Positions 26,668 to 37,892 of a DNA stretch of 64,000 nucleotides are shown one piece after another (the first letter of the stretch is position 1; each line of letters opens with the position of its first letter). The DNA is taken from NCBI RefSeq assembly GCF_002798405.1, contig NZ_PGGV01000016.1, positions 186,001-250,000 of the forward strand, in the 5' to 3' direction. The notes beneath the pieces were generated by a model that had not been told where the DNA came from, did not search any database, and saw only the letters and a list, made by a program, of their open reading frames with translations. Source of the DNA: Glycomyces xiaoerkulensis (GTDB taxonomy: Bacteria; Actinomycetota; Actinomycetes; Mycobacteriales; Micromonosporaceae). Position numbers and translations under genes: made by a program.

Positions 26668-26821
26668 CGGGGACGGACTCCGCGGCCCTCGACGCCGCGC
26701 CGCCACACCGAGCCCCGACACGACTCAGTCGGTTGCGCTGGTGATCCGTAAGGCACGCAAGGCGTCTAATGCCGCGATTGCCTCGCACGCCGCCTCGACC
26801 GGCGCGGGTCTGCCGCTGCGC

Positions 26822-27418
26822 TCAGCCGTCGGATACCTCACGCAGGTCGGCGGACAGCGGGTAGGGCCTTTCGATCGGCAGTCGCCGTTCGGCGTCCTCG
26901 ATGCGGCCCGCCCCGACGTCGATCGCGATCCGGTGCGCCAGGTCGGTGACGTCCGTGATCGCGGTGATCCATTGATCGACATACCGGTCGACCGCCGCGC
27001 CCGACAGGCCGATCTGGATCGACCGGTGCTCCAGGCGTGCCGATCGGAGGTCGCGCTCGGGGTCCCATTGGATTCGCACCGGTGCGGCGGCGAGCCGAGT
27101 ACGCCATGCCTCGGGGTCCTCGCCGTCGGCCGGGCGGCTCGGGCACGAGTGCGCCAAGGCCCATTCGAACCCGGTGCGGGTGAGGTCGACGGCGAGCACT
27201 CGGGTCTGGCCGGGCTTGGTCGCCCAGCCGCAGCGGTACATCATCCACAGGAACGAAGGCTTGATCCAGGTCATCCGTCCACGCTTGAACGGACTGGTGA
27301 AAGTCTGCGCCGCCAGGGCCGGTTCGGCAATGGCAGGGTCGTAGGCCTGATAGACGGTGATCGTCTCCGCGTCGAACCGCGCGCGGATCTGCCGGGTAGG
27401 GGTGGGTATGGGGCGCAT
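26822..27418 (-). CDS. DUF4291 family protein
   Basis: A 198-aa protein of unknown function that matches DUF4291: PTRQIRARFDAETITVYQAY, TWIKPSFLWMMYRCGWATK and RIQWDPERDL are family marks. It has no signal peptide or membrane segment. The ATG at 27418 gives the usual family length; the frame is open to 27634 across the tRNA, which shows the extension is not coding. It lies downstream of the tRNA-Ala region and is followed by a 154-nt region up to the TetR stop that shows no supported gene. DUF4291 proteins occur widely but have no assigned activity. Confidence 0.88.
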   Translation of the reverse strand: MRPIPTPTRQIRARFDAETITVYQAYDPAIAEPALAAQTFTSPFKRGRMTWIKPSFLWMMYRCGWATKPGQTRVLAVDLTRTGFEWALAHSCPSRPADGEDPEAWRTRLAAAPVRIQWDPERDLRSARLEHRSIQIGLSGAAVDRYVDQWITAITDVTDLAHRIAIDVGAGRIEDAERRLPIERPYPLSADLREVSDG

Positions 27419-27541
27419 CCTGCCAGAGCACGGAACTCCGGCCAACTCGATATCCTTCTTCGCCGGATTCGAAGCATGCGTCCGCGGTGAACGAAAGCAG
27501 AGTCCACGCACCGCCACGAGCGACCGCCTCAGGTGGACATG

Positions 27542-27568
27542 AAAAACCCCCAGGTCAGTGACCTGGGG
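27542..27568 (-). terminator. Intrinsic terminator after tRNA-Ala
   Basis: A perfect 9-bp stem (27548-27556 with 27560-27568) with a 3-nt loop is followed on the minus strand by a T-run. Confidence 0.9.
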
Positions 27569-27576
27569 AATCAGAG

Positions 27577-27649
27577 TGGAGCCAAGGGGAATCGAACCCC
27601 TAACCTCCGCCTTGCAAAAGCGGTGCTCTGCCAATTGAGCTATAGCCCC
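27577..27649 (-). tRNA. tRNA-Ala (TGC)
   Basis: A 73-nt tRNA on the minus strand with a 7-bp acceptor stem (GGGGCTA/TGGCTCC, with one mismatch and one G-T pair), D arm GCTCAATTGGCAGAGC and an anticodon loop TTTGCAA giving TGC. The T arm is GGGGTTCGATTCCCC. The CCA end is not encoded. Confidence 0.95.
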
Positions 27650-27680
27650 GGACCCCTGAAGGGTACTGCGATCCGTACGA

Positions 27681-27716
27681 GTATCCCCGCCGTGCTCGCG
27701 GCACGAGCGAGGATAC
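27681..27716 (-). terminator. Hairpin after the DLW-39 gene
   Basis: Nested stems GTATCC/GGATAC and CGTGC/GCACG form a hairpin in the gap after DLW-39. It lacks a T-run; termination is possible. Confidence 0.35.
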
Positions 27717-27748
27717 CCGGAGCGCAGTGAGTTGGCTAACGCCTTCCG

Positions 27749-27880
27749 TCAGCGTACGTCCTCGGCGGAGGTCGTGGCCTCGTGCCAGAGCGTGCGCTCG
27801 TCGTTGATCGCCTTGACCTTCTTCGCGACCACCACAGCGACCGTCGCGGCGCCGGCGACGATCAAAAGCTTCTTCCACAT
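27749..27880 (-). CDS. DLW-39 family small protein
   Basis: A 43-aa protein that matches the actinobacterial DLW-39 family. It starts MWKKLLIVAGAATVAVVV and continues AKKVKAINDERTLWHEATT. One N-terminal transmembrane helix (about 4-20) is followed by a charged tail with the conserved LW. Its position between tRNA-Ala and tRNA-Ile after the gyrA/DUF3566 block is typical of the family. Function is unknown. TATAGG (27893-27898) and TTGTTT 17 nt before it form a good promoter, with a leader of only about 6 nt. Confidence 0.92.
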   Translation of the reverse strand: MWKKLLIVAGAATVAVVVAKKVKAINDERTLWHEATTSAEDVR

Positions 27881-27892
27881 GAACCCAGGCCC

Positions 27893-27921
27893 CCTATACC
27901 AGAGCTTGAAATGTAAAACAA
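27893..27921 (-). promoter_or_regulatory. Promoter of the DLW-39 gene
   Basis: TTGTTT (27916-27921) and TATAGG (27893-27898), both read on the minus strand, have a 17-nt spacer. The AT-rich stretch here contrasts with the surrounding GC-rich DNA. Confidence 0.6.
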
Positions 27922-28046
27922 TGTCCGATTCGACATCGCATGATGCGACACAGCATAGCGAACAACGTTACGCGTAGGTCTCGGGCCGGTCGCGGGTGTC
28001 GCCGCCCCAGCGAGGTCCCCGGAGCGCGCCGGGGTGGCCGGGAACG

Positions 28047-28070
28047 AAAAAACCCGCCGTTTCCGGCGGG
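28047..28070 (-). terminator. Intrinsic terminator after tRNA-Ile
   Basis: An ACCCGCCG/CGGCGGGT stem and a short loop are followed on the minus strand by six T residues, shortly after the tRNA 3' end. Confidence 0.93.
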
Positions 28071-28077
28071 TCTGCGG

Positions 28078-28151
28078 TGGGGCTAGATGGACTCGAACCA
28101 TCGACCTCAGAGTTATCAGCTCTGCGCTCTAACCGCCTGAGCTATAGCCCC
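28078..28151 (-). tRNA. tRNA-Ile (GAT)
   Basis: A 74-nt tRNA on the minus strand. The acceptor stem GGGGCTA/TAGCCCC is perfect, the D arm is GCTCAGGCGGTTAGAGC and the anticodon loop CTGATAA carries GAT. The T arm ATGGTTCGAGTCCAT is standard. The 3' CCA is not encoded. Confidence 0.96.
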
Positions 28152-28321
28152 AGATTATTGGATATCGAGGGGCCCGCGGGCCCGCTCGGGATCGCCTGAT
28201 CGGCAACGCTGAGAAAGGTTACCCCACCTTGGATGGCGATGCCACCCGGGCCCCCTCGCCTCCGGGACGGCCGTCACTCGCGCCGCCTCCCCGTACGAAC
28301 CCGCCGGACGGCGGCCGCGAA

Positions 28322-28361
28322 GTGAAAGGAAGAACGGCCCGCGGGAGAGCCCGCGGGCCGT
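28322..28361 (-). terminator. Intrinsic terminator after DUF3566 gene
   Basis: A perfect 12-bp stem (28334-28345 with 28350-28361) and a 4-nt loop are followed on the minus strand by a T/C-rich stretch. Confidence 0.85.
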
Positions 28362-28374
28362 CGCGAAGCCTGGT

Positions 28375-29049
28375 TCAGTCGCGCTCGGCGAGGGTCAGCT
28401 CGATGCCGCCGACCAGGTCGGCGCACACGTTGTAGATGAACGAGCCCAGCGTGGCCAGGGCCGTGAACAGCACCATGTTCACCACGCCCAGCAGGGCCGC
28501 CGCCCCGATCACGCCTTTGGCGGTGATCCGGAAGTTCTCGGTCTCCACGCCGGCCTCGCCGTTGGTCCCCATGAGCATGGCCAGCATGTCGTTGACGGTG
28601 TCGAACACACCCATCGCGTCGAGCGCGATGTACAGCACCGTGGTCGCCACGACCATGACGATGAACAGCACGATCGAGACCGCGAAGGAGAACTTCATCA
28701 CCGACCACGGGTCGATCCGCTTCAGCCGCAGCCGCGCCCGGCGCGGTCCCCGCGAGGCCGCCTGCGACACCGCGGCCCTGGCGGCCCGGACCGCGTCGGC
28801 CACCCGGGCCGAACTGGTCACGGGCGGCTGGGGCCCCTCCATCTCCGGGACCGACTCGGGCGTGACCGGCGGCGGGGTCATCCCCGGCGGGCGGCGGATC
28901 GACAGAGTCTTGTCCTCTTCGTCGGCCTCGGTCGAGTCAGTAGACGGCGTCTCGTCCACCTCCGACTGCTCGACCGGATCATCGTCCGAGTCCGTGTCCA
29001 CGTCCTCGCGAGACTCGGTCTCCGCAGTGTTGGCCTTCGCTTCCGTCAT
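28375..29049 (-). CDS. DUF3566 family transmembrane protein
   Basis: A 224-aa membrane protein of the actinobacterial DUF3566 family, which is encoded beside gyrA in many genomes. An acidic, disordered N-terminal half (about 1-95) precedes the domain, which begins around RLRLKRIDPWSVMKFSF. Two transmembrane segments (about 118-145 and 175-205) flank a loop with the GVFDTVNDM motif. Function is unknown, although a cell-envelope role is suspected. The ATG abuts the gyrA stop (TAGATG), so translation is coupled to gyrA. A strong terminator follows. Confidence 0.92.
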   Translation of the reverse strand: MTEAKANTAETESREDVDTDSDDDPVEQSEVDETPSTDSTEADEEDKTLSIRRPPGMTPPPVTPESVPEMEGPQPPVTSSARVADAVRAARAAVSQAASRGPRRARLRLKRIDPWSVMKFSFAVSIVLFIVMVVATTVLYIALDAMGVFDTVNDMLAMLMGTNGEAGVETENFRITAKGVIGAAALLGVVNMVLFTALATLGSFIYNVCADLVGGIELTLAERD

Positions 29050-31548
29050 CTACTCGTCCTGCCCCTCGTCGGGTTCCTCGGCGCTCCTGGTGATCGCGAG
29101 CAGCGAGACCTCGTCGGGCAGGTCGATCAGCTTGACCCCCATGGTGTTGCGGTCCGTGGTCTGGCGGACCGGTTTGACCGGAGTCCTGATGACGCCTCCT
29201 TCCGAGGTGATCGCGAACAGCTCGTCATCGGGCGTAACCGACAGCGCCCCCACCAAATCGCCACGTCGTTCCGTGATCTTCGCCGTCAAAACGCCCTTTC
29301 CGCCGCGGCCCTGCTGCGGATACGCCTCGACCGGAGTTCGTTTCGCATATCCGCGGCTGGTGGCCACGAGGATGTCCATATTATCGCGCAGCACGATCAT
29401 GGTGAGCAATTCGTCATCGCCGACGAACCGCATGCCGATCACACCGCTGGTCGCGCGGCCCATGGGCCGAAGCGATTCGTCGGAGGCCTGGAAGCGGATC
29501 GACTGCGCCTTGCGCGACACGAGCAGCAGGTCGTCGGTGGGGGTGATCAGCGCGGCGCCCACCAGCTCGTCGCCGTCGCGCAGGTTGATGCCGACGATAC
29601 CGCCCGTGCGCGGGGAGTCGAAGTCGGCCAGGCGGCTCTTCTTCACCAGGCCGTCGCGGGTGGCCAGCACCAGGTGCGGCGTCTGCTCGTACGAATGCAG
29701 CTTGATGACTTGCGCGATCGTCTCGTCCGGCTGGAAGGCCAGGACGTTCGCCACGTGCTGGCCGCGCGCGGACCGGCCGGCCTCGGGCAGCTCGTAGGCC
29801 TTGGCCCGGTAGACCCGGCCCTTGTTGGTGAAGAACAGGATCCAATCGTGGGTGGTGCACACGAAGAAGTGGCTGACGATGTCGTCCTGCTTCAGGTGCG
29901 CGCCCTGGACGCCCTTGCCGCCGCGCTTCTGGGAGCGGAAGGAGTCGGTCTTGGTGCGCTTGACGTAGCCGCCGCGTGTGATGGTGACCACGATGTCCTC
30001 GCGGGCGATGAGATCCTCCATCGAGACCTCGCCGGCGTCGTGCAGGATCGTGGTGCGCCGTTCGTCGCCCCAGCGGTCGACGACGGCCTTCAGCTCGTCC
30101 CTGACGATCGAGCGCTGCCGCTCGGGCCGGGCCAGGATGTCGTTGAAGTCGGCGATCTTGGTCTCGATCTCGCCCAGCTCGTCGACGATCCGCTGCCGCT
30201 CCAGGGCCGCCAGGCGGCGCAACTGCATGTCGAGGATCGCGGTCGCCTGGATCTCGTCGACGTCGAGCAGGTCCATCAGGCCGGCCTTCGACTCCTCGGC
30301 CGACGGCGAGCGCCGGATCAGCGCGATGGTCTCGTCGAGCAGGTCGAGGGCCTTGGCCAGGCCGCGCAGGATGTGCGCCCGCTCCTCGGCCTTCCGCAGC
30401 CGGTAGCGGGTGCGGCGCACGATCACGTCGATCTGGTGGGCCACGTAGTAGCGCATGAACTGGGCCAGGTTCAGGGTGCGCGGCACCCCGTCGACCAGCG
30501 CCAGCATGTTCGCGCCGAACGTCTCCTGCAGTTGGGTGTGCTTGTAGAGGTTGTTCAGCACCACCTTGGGGACCGAGTCGCGCTTGAGCACGACCACCAG
30601 CCGCATCCCGGTGCGTCCGGAGGACTCGTCGCGGATATCGGCGATACCGCTGAGCTTGCCGTCCTTGACCAGGTCGGCGATCCGCTCGGCCAGGTTGTCG
30701 GGGTTGACCTGGTAGGGCATCTCGGTGACGACCAGGCAGGCGCGCCCTTTGTTGTCCTCCTCGACCTCGACCACGGCGCGCATCTTGATCGATCCGCGGC
30801 CGGTCCGGTAGGCGTCCTCGATCCCGGCCCGGCCCAGCACCGTCGCGCCGGTCGGGAAGTCGGGACCGGTGACGATGCCGAGCAGGGCCTCCAGGGCCTC
30901 CTCCTCGGTGGCCTCGGGGTGGTCCAGGCACCAGTTCACGCCCCCTGCGATCTCGCGCAGGTTGTGCGGCGGGATCTTGGTGGCCATCCCGACCGCGATG
31001 CCTTCGGAGCCGTTGACCAGGAGGTTGGGAATCCGGGACGGCAGGATCGTCGGCTCGGTGGTCTTGCCGTCGTAGTTCGGCTCGAAGTCGACCGACTCCT
31101 CGTCGATGTCGCGGAGCATCTCCATCGCGAGCGGGTCGAGCCGGCTCTCGGTGTACCGCATCGCCGCGGCCGGGTCGTTGCCCGGCGAGCCGAAGTTGCC
31201 CTGGCCGTCGATGAGCGGGTACCGCAGGCTCCAGCTCTGGGCCATACGCACCAGCGAGTCGTAGATCGCCGAGTCGCCGTGCGGGTGGTACTGCCCCATG
31301 ACGTCGCCGATGACGCGGGAGCACTTCACGTAGCCGCGGTCGGACCGGTAGCCGCCGTCGTACATCCCGTACAGGATCTTCCGGTGGACGGGCTTGAGGC
31401 CGTCGCGCACGTCCGGCAGCGCCCGCCCCACGATCACGCTCATGGCGTAGTCGAGGTAGGAGCGCTGCATCTCCACGTCGATGCCCACCGGATCGATGCG
31501 GCCGTGGCTCTCCAGTAGGTCGAGCTGGTCTTGGTTGTTCTGAGGCAC
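29050..31548 (-). CDS. gyrA: DNA gyrase subunit A
   Basis: GyrA (832 aa) cuts and rejoins DNA for supercoiling. The winged-helix breakage domain holds the catalytic tyrosine in MRYTESRL. The quinolone pocket reads [10 protein letters not shown]: serine and aspartate at the two usual resistance positions are unchanged. The C-terminal pinwheel has the GyrA-box-like SQKRGGKGV, where the canonical first motif is QRRGGKG. The GTG at 31548 follows AAGGAAG. It is 40 nt after gyrB and overlaps nothing. The order recF-dciA-gyrB-gyrA is normal. Confidence 0.98.
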   Translation of the reverse strand: MPQNNQDQLDLLESHGRIDPVGIDVEMQRSYLDYAMSVIVGRALPDVRDGLKPVHRKILYGMYDGGYRSDRGYVKCSRVIGDVMGQYHPHGDSAIYDSLVRMAQSWSLRYPLIDGQGNFGSPGNDPAAAMRYTESRLDPLAMEMLRDIDEESVDFEPNYDGKTTEPTILPSRIPNLLVNGSEGIAVGMATKIPPHNLREIAGGVNWCLDHPEATEEEALEALLGIVTGPDFPTGATVLGRAGIEDAYRTGRGSIKMRAVVEVEEDNKGRACLVVTEMPYQVNPDNLAERIADLVKDGKLSGIADIRDESSGRTGMRLVVVLKRDSVPKVVLNNLYKHTQLQETFGANMLALVDGVPRTLNLAQFMRYYVAHQIDVIVRRTRYRLRKAEERAHILRGLAKALDLLDETIALIRRSPSAEESKAGLMDLLDVDEIQATAILDMQLRRLAALERQRIVDELGEIETKIADFNDILARPERQRSIVRDELKAVVDRWGDERRTTILHDAGEVSMEDLIAREDIVVTITRGGYVKRTKTDSFRSQKRGGKGVQGAHLKQDDIVSHFFVCTTHDWILFFTNKGRVYRAKAYELPEAGRSARGQHVANVLAFQPDETIAQVIKLHSYEQTPHLVLATRDGLVKKSRLADFDSPRTGGIVGINLRDGDELVGAALITPTDDLLLVSRKAQSIRFQASDESLRPMGRATSGVIGMRFVGDDELLTMIVLRDNMDILVATSRGYAKRTPVEAYPQQGRGGKGVLTAKITERRGDLVGALSVTPDDELFAITSEGGVIRTPVKPVRQTTDRNTMGVKLIDLPDEVSLLAITRSAEEPDEGQDE

Positions 31549-31588
31549 CAGTGCTTCCTTGCTTCGTCGGACGGGATCGTGAACGGGC

Positions 31589-33547
<1,959 letters not shown>

Positions 33548-33799
33548 CGGCAACTCCTTCTGTCGTCGTTCACCGTCAGTGAGAAAGCTAGTCCACGGGT
33601 GTGACACTTTCAGTCTTCTGGCCGTTAACCGTGCTTCCTGTCCGTTAACGCCCGCGGTTCCCTCATCAAGGAGGCGGTCGGACGCATTGCCAGCGCCGAC
33701 CGCCGCACATCTGACAATCTTACTGCGGTCGAGCATGGTTTCGCCTGTCTCTGGGGCGTGATGTCGTCACAGTCGTACCGGGAGTCGAGGACATGAACC

Positions 33800-33817
33800 C
33801 CCCTACGGACCTAGGGG
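33800..33817 (-). terminator. Possible hairpin after dciA
   Basis: A CCCCTA/TAGGGG 6-bp stem with a 6-nt loop lies 10 nt past the dciA stop. It has no T-run. Confidence 0.35.
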
Positions 33818-33826
33818 CGTCCAGCC

Positions 33827-34270
33827 TCAGAATGTGTCACGAGAGCCATTAAACCGTACTCGCCTCGGCCCGTACGAACGAGTCGGCTGTTTCGGCCCCA
33901 CGATCCTGAGGCGTTTGACGACGCCTGGTCCGAGAGCGGCGGTGATCTTGCCGTAGATCTGCTTGGAGAACAGCCGCAGTTGGGTCGCCCAGGCACTGGA
34001 TTCGGCCACGACTAGCAGCTCCCCGTCGACCAACTGCTCGGGGCGGCAGTGGTCGGCGATCTCGGGGCCGACGATCTCGCTCCAGCGTCCGAAGACCGCC
34101 GCGCCCGAGATCCTCCCGGTCCACCCCTTCCTGCGGACCACCTGGCCCAGCAGGCTCCCGATGGACTCGGGGTCCCGCTTGTCGGGTCCGGGTCCGGACC
34201 ACTCCCTGCGGAACCGCGGATCGTCGGAGCGGCCGCGGACCGACCGGGACCGGTGCGGGTCAGAGGACAC
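33827..34270 (-). CDS. dciA: DciA-family replicative helicase loader (DUF721)
   Basis: A 147-aa DUF721 protein. DciA proteins help load the DnaB helicase in bacteria lacking DnaC. The KH-like fold spans about residues 45-125 with [19 protein letters not shown] and [17 protein letters not shown]; the tail [10 protein letters not shown] is family-like. I chose the GTG at 34270, which overlaps the recF end by 11 nt; the frame to 34429 is just an antisense-free extension. It is placed between recF and gyrB, the standard actinobacterial location. Confidence 0.9.
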   Translation of the reverse strand: MSSDPHRSRSVRGRSDDPRFRREWSGPGPDKRDPESIGSLLGQVVRRKGWTGRISGAAVFGRWSEIVGPEIADHCRPEQLVDGELLVVAESSAWATQLRLFSKQIYGKITAALGPGVVKRLRIVGPKQPTRSYGPRRVRFNGSRDTF

Positions 34271-35396
34271 GGCGGATCTCCCCCTCCCAGACGTCGAATC
34301 GGGCGCCGGCCAGCCGGTCGGGGACGTCGGCGGCGACGGCGCAGGTGATGAGGGTCTGCTCGGCGGCCTCGGCGTACTCGGCGAGGCGTTCGCGGCGGGT
34401 GGTGTCGAGCTCGGCGAACACGTCGTCAAGGACCAGGACGGGCGAGGCGCCGTCGGCGCGCAGCAGCTCGAACGCCCCCAGGCGCATCGCCAGCGCGACC
34501 GACCAGCATTCGCCGTGGGAGGCGTAGCCCTTGACCGGGAGCGTGCCGAGGGCCAGTTCGAGGTCGTCGCGGTGGGGGCCGACGAGGGTGGATCCGCGCT
34601 CGATCTCCTTGGATCGGGCCGCGGCGAGCGCGGCGGACAGGCGCGCGCTGAGGACCTCGCGGTCGGCGGTGAGGTCGTCGCCGAGCTCGGAGGCGTAGGC
34701 GAGGGCGACCTCGGACCGGCCGTCGGCGATGCGGGCGTGGGCCTTGGCGAGCGGTTCGTTCAGGTCGGCGACGAGCGCGAGCCGCCCGGCCAGGAGCTCG
34801 GCGCCGTACTCGGCGAGGTGGGCGTCCCAGGCGTCCAGGGTCGCCAGTTCGGCGGCGCCGGGTCCGCGTCCGCCCGTCTTCTTGGCCAGGTAGGAGGTCC
34901 GCAGCAGCGTGTTGCGCTGTTTGAGCACCCGCTCGTAGTCGGCGCGCACCCCCGCGAACCGCGGGTAGCGGGCGCACAGCAGTTCGTCGAGGTAGCGGCG
35001 CCGCACCGACGGCTCGCCGCGCACCAGCGCCAGGTCTTCGGGGGCGAAGGCCACGGCCTTGAGCGCGCCGACCAGGTCGCGCGGCCGCGGCAGGGGGGTC
35101 TTGTTCAGCCGCGCCCGGTTGGACTTGCCGGGCACGATCGCCAGCTCCGGCAGCAGCCTGCGGGCGTCGTGGACGATTTCGGCGCGGATCACGGCCTGGT
35201 CGGCGCCGCTGCGCACCAGTGGCGCGTCGCTGGAGACGCGGTGCGAGCGCAGATTGGCGAGGTAGATCAGCGACTCGACCAGGTTGGTCTTGCCGTGCCC
35301 GTTGGGGCCCACCAGGATCGATGGTCCTTCGTCGAACGCGATCTGGGCGTGCGCGTAGGACCGGAAGTCGGTGAGTTGGAGCTGTCGAACACGCAC
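34260..35396 (-). CDS. recF: DNA replication and repair protein RecF
   Basis: RecF (378 aa) is an SMC-like ATPase that helps load RecA at gaps. It has the Walker A motif [14 protein letters not shown] at the start, the signature segment and the Walker [13 protein letters not shown] near the end. A GTG at 35411 gives a longer frame, but the family begins with [14 protein letters not shown], so I prefer the GTG at 35396. It is 21 nt after the short gnd gene and overlaps dciA by 11 nt. Confidence 0.96.
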   Translation of the reverse strand: MRVRQLQLTDFRSYAHAQIAFDEGPSILVGPNGHGKTNLVESLIYLANLRSHRVSSDAPLVRSGADQAVIRAEIVHDARRLLPELAIVPGKSNRARLNKTPLPRPRDLVGALKAVAFAPEDLALVRGEPSVRRRYLDELLCARYPRFAGVRADYERVLKQRNTLLRTSYLAKKTGGRGPGAAELATLDAWDAHLAEYGAELLAGRLALVADLNEPLAKAHARIADGRSEVALAYASELGDDLTADREVLSARLSAALAAARSKEIERGSTLVGPHRDDLELALGTLPVKGYASHGECWSVALAMRLGAFELLRADGASPVLVLDDVFAELDTTRRERLAEYAEAAEQTLITCAVAADVPDRLAGARFDVWEGEIRRVL

Positions 35397-35417
35397 GTCT
35401 CTATGATGCACCGGGCG

Positions 35418-36293
35418 CTATTCGGGCTTGACGGCGTGGCCGCCGAACTGGTTGCGGAGGGCCGCGATGGCCTTCATGGCCGGGGAGTCGTCCTGCCGGG
35501 AGGCGAAGCGGGCGAACAGGGAGTCGGCGATGACCGGCAGCGGCACCCGCAGGCGGACGGCCTCCTCGACCGTCCAGCGGCCTTCGCCGGAGTCTTCGAC
35601 CCAGCCGCGGATCTCGGCCAGCTCCGGGTCGTCGTCGAGGGCGCGGTCGAGCAGGTCGAGCAGCCAGGAGCGGATGACGGTGCCCGAGCGCCAGGACTTG
35701 ACGACCTCGGGGACGTTGTCGACGTGCTCGCTGGCCTCCAGCAGCTCGTAGCCCTCGGCGTAGGCGGCCATCATGGCGTACTCGATGCCGTTGTGGACCA
35801 TCTTGGCGTAGTGGCCGGCGCCGACGCCGCCGGCGTGGACGTAGCCGAAGTCGCCCTCGGGTTTGAGCGTCTCGAAGACCGGTCCCAGGCGCCGGACGTC
35901 GGCGGCCGGTCCGCCGACCATGAGCGCGTACCCCTCCGAGAAGCCCCAGACGCCTCCTGAGACGCCGACGTCGACGTAGCCGACCCCGTGCTCGGCCAGC
36001 AGCGCCGCGTTCGTCTCATCGTCGGAGAAGCGGGAGTTGCCGCCGTCGGCGACGAGGTCGCCGGCCGACAGCAGGCCGGCGAGCTCGGAGACCGTGGAGC
36101 GGGTGGGCGCGCCGGCCGGGACCATGACCCAGACCGCTCTGGGCGCCTCGAGCGCCTCCACCAGTTCGGCCGGGGAGCCGACGTCGGACTTGTCCGGGTC
36201 TCGGTCGTAGCCGACGACCCGGTGTCCGTCCCGTTCGAGCCGCAACTTCATGTTGCCGCCCATCTTGCCGAGCCCGATCATGCCCAGTTGCAT
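35418..36293 (-). CDS. gnd: 6-phosphogluconate dehydrogenase, short form (dnaN-recF cluster)
   Basis: A 291-aa, short, monomeric-type 6-phosphogluconate dehydrogenase. The motifs are GLGKMGGNM (dinucleotide), YDRDPDK (an Asp after the second strand, pointing to NAD rather than NADP), VADGGNSRFSD, GVSGGVWGF and the catalytic KMVHNGIEYAMM. The ATG at 36293 has GGAAGGGGG upstream. It sits between dnaN and recF, a conserved position in streptomycetes and relatives, where its link to replication is unexplained. The long Gnd at 7842-9272 lacks this context. Confidence 0.92.
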   Translation of the reverse strand: MQLGMIGLGKMGGNMKLRLERDGHRVVGYDRDPDKSDVGSPAELVEALEAPRAVWVMVPAGAPTRSTVSELAGLLSAGDLVADGGNSRFSDDETNAALLAEHGVGYVDVGVSGGVWGFSEGYALMVGGPAADVRRLGPVFETLKPEGDFGYVHAGGVGAGHYAKMVHNGIEYAMMAAYAEGYELLEASEHVDNVPEVVKSWRSGTVIRSWLLDLLDRALDDDPELAEIRGWVEDSGEGRWTVEEAVRLRVPLPVIADSLFARFASRQDDSPAMKAIAALRNQFGGHAVKPE

Positions 36294-36346
36294 GCCGCGC
36301 CCCCTTCCGCAGCCGGAGCGATGTGCGCGCCCGAGCGGAGTATCCG

Positions 36347-37495
36347 CTAGGCGTCCCAACGCAATGGTTGCAGCATGTACAGGTAGCCGTCGTAGTTTGT
36401 GTCCGATTCCTCAGCGTCGGGTTCGCTCTCGCCGGTCATCACGACCGGTTTGCCGAGCTCGTTCATCTTGAAGGCGGTCACCGGGGCGTCGACGACCGAG
36501 AGTCCGTCGAGCAGGTAGGCGGGGTTGAAGGCGATCTTGCCGGCCTCGCCGGTGAAGGTGCAGTCCATCGCTTCGCTGGCCTTGGCGTCCTCGGCGCCGC
36601 CGGCCTCGACGACGAGTCCGTCGTCGTCGAACGACAGCCGGATCGGCGAGTTGCGGTCGCCGACGAGGGCGACGCGGCGGGCGACCTCGGTCAGCTCGGA
36701 GGTCTTGACGCGCAGCGTGGTGCTGTAGGAGGTGGCCAGGAGGCTGCGCAGCGGCGGCAACTGGCCGTCCAGGACCCGGGAGGTGGTCTGGCGGCCGCCG
36801 GCGGTGAAGCCGACCATGCCGGGGGAGCCGTCGGTTCCGGTCGGGACGGAGACGGTGACCGGTCCCGACATGGATCCGAAGGTGCGGGCGGTGTCGGCGA
36901 GGGCCTTGGCCGGGACCAGGACGGTGACGTCGACGTCGGAGGCTCCCGGTTCCCAGTCGGTGTCGCGGATGGCCATGCGGTAGCGGTCGGTGGCCAGGAA
37001 GCCGATGCCGCCGCCGGTCATCTCGATCTGGACGCCGGTCATCGTCGGGAGGGTCTCGTCCTTGCCGGCGGCGATGGCGGTCTGCGCGACGGCCCGGGCG
37101 AAGTCCTCGGTCTCGATGGTGCCGATGGCCTCGGGCATCTGCGGCAGGCTCGGGTAGTCCTCCAGCGGCATGGTCGGCAGGGTGAACCGCGCCGACCCGC
37201 AGGTGAGTTCGGCGTGCGGGCCGTCGACGGTGAAGTCGACCGGCTTGCCGGGGAGCGCCTTGACGATCTCGGCCAGCAGCTTGCCCGACACCAGGGCCGT
37301 ACCGGCCGACTCCCCGGTGACGTCCACGCTGACGCGGGTCGAGATCTCGTAGTCGAATCCGGAGATCGTCAGTTTGCCTTCGTCGACCGACAGGCGGGCG
37401 CCGGCGAGCACGGGGACGGAGGGTCGGGCCGGGAGGCTCTTGGCGGTCCAGGAGACCGCGTCGGCGAACGTGTCTCGATCAACTTGGAACTTCAT
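36347..37495 (-). CDS. dnaN: DNA polymerase III beta clamp
   Basis: The sliding clamp (382 aa) tethers the polymerase. Three beta-clamp domains are present: about 1-125, 130-255 and 258-380. MKFQVDRDTFADAVSW starts it, with SLPARPSVPVLAGARL and the late YLYMLQPLR motif. A longer frame begins at 37513, but the ATG at 37495 fits the family and has GAGGAG upstream. It lies downstream of oriC and 53 nt before the short gnd. A region of 397 bp separates it from dnaA. Confidence 0.98.
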   Translation of the reverse strand: MKFQVDRDTFADAVSWTAKSLPARPSVPVLAGARLSVDEGKLTISGFDYEISTRVSVDVTGESAGTALVSGKLLAEIVKALPGKPVDFTVDGPHAELTCGSARFTLPTMPLEDYPSLPQMPEAIGTIETEDFARAVAQTAIAAGKDETLPTMTGVQIEMTGGGIGFLATDRYRMAIRDTDWEPGASDVDVTVLVPAKALADTARTFGSMSGPVTVSVPTGTDGSPGMVGFTAGGRQTTSRVLDGQLPPLRSLLATSYSTTLRVKTSELTEVARRVALVGDRNSPIRLSFDDDGLVVEAGGAEDAKASEAMDCTFTGEAGKIAFNPAYLLDGLSVVDAPVTAFKMNELGKPVVMTGESEPDAEESDTNYDGYLYMLQPLRWDA

Positions 37496-37892
37496 GGCGT
37501 GCTCGCTCCTCATCTGGCTGAAGCTCGGTTGTTCACAGCGCTACTACTAATGAACTCTCTATAGATATAACTATCGTCGTCGTCGTCGCTGTTGTGGATA
37601 CTGTGGAAAACCGGTCTTTCCCCTGCTAGGTGTCGATATCGGCCTGTGGACGGGATGTGGAGAACCTGTGGATGAATCGGCAGTTTATCCACAGGCCGCG
37701 CCATGTGCCGAGTTTTCCACATCTCGTCCACAGCAGTTTCCACAGCTTTTCCACAACTTCTCCACAAGTTTGTACACAGGGAAAACGCGAGCTTAATTCA
37801 TGGCTCCGACGGTTTTCCACACTCCGTCCACAGCCTTTCCACAGAAATCCGGCTTTTTCCACAGGTTGTCCACAGCTTTGTCCACAGGGGGC
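37496..37892. other. Origin of replication (oriC) with DnaA boxes
   Basis: The dnaA-dnaN intergenic region. It holds about twenty matches or near matches to the 9-bp DnaA box. Exact or TTDTCCACA forms lie at 37685-37693, 37713-37721, 37747-37755, 37813-37821, 37855-37863, 37866-37874 and 37878-37886. Inverted copies (TGTGGA) occur at about 37594-37670. An AT-rich segment (about 37541-37575) next to dnaN, with CTATAGATATAACTAT, looks like the unwinding region in otherwise GC-rich DNA. This is the standard actinobacterial origin. Confidence 0.93.

Noticed and set aside
26725-26841. Small minus-strand frame after DUF4291 (about 38 codons from a GTG)
   Set aside because: No ribosome binding site, no family similarity and ordinary coding bias cannot be judged on so short a stretch.
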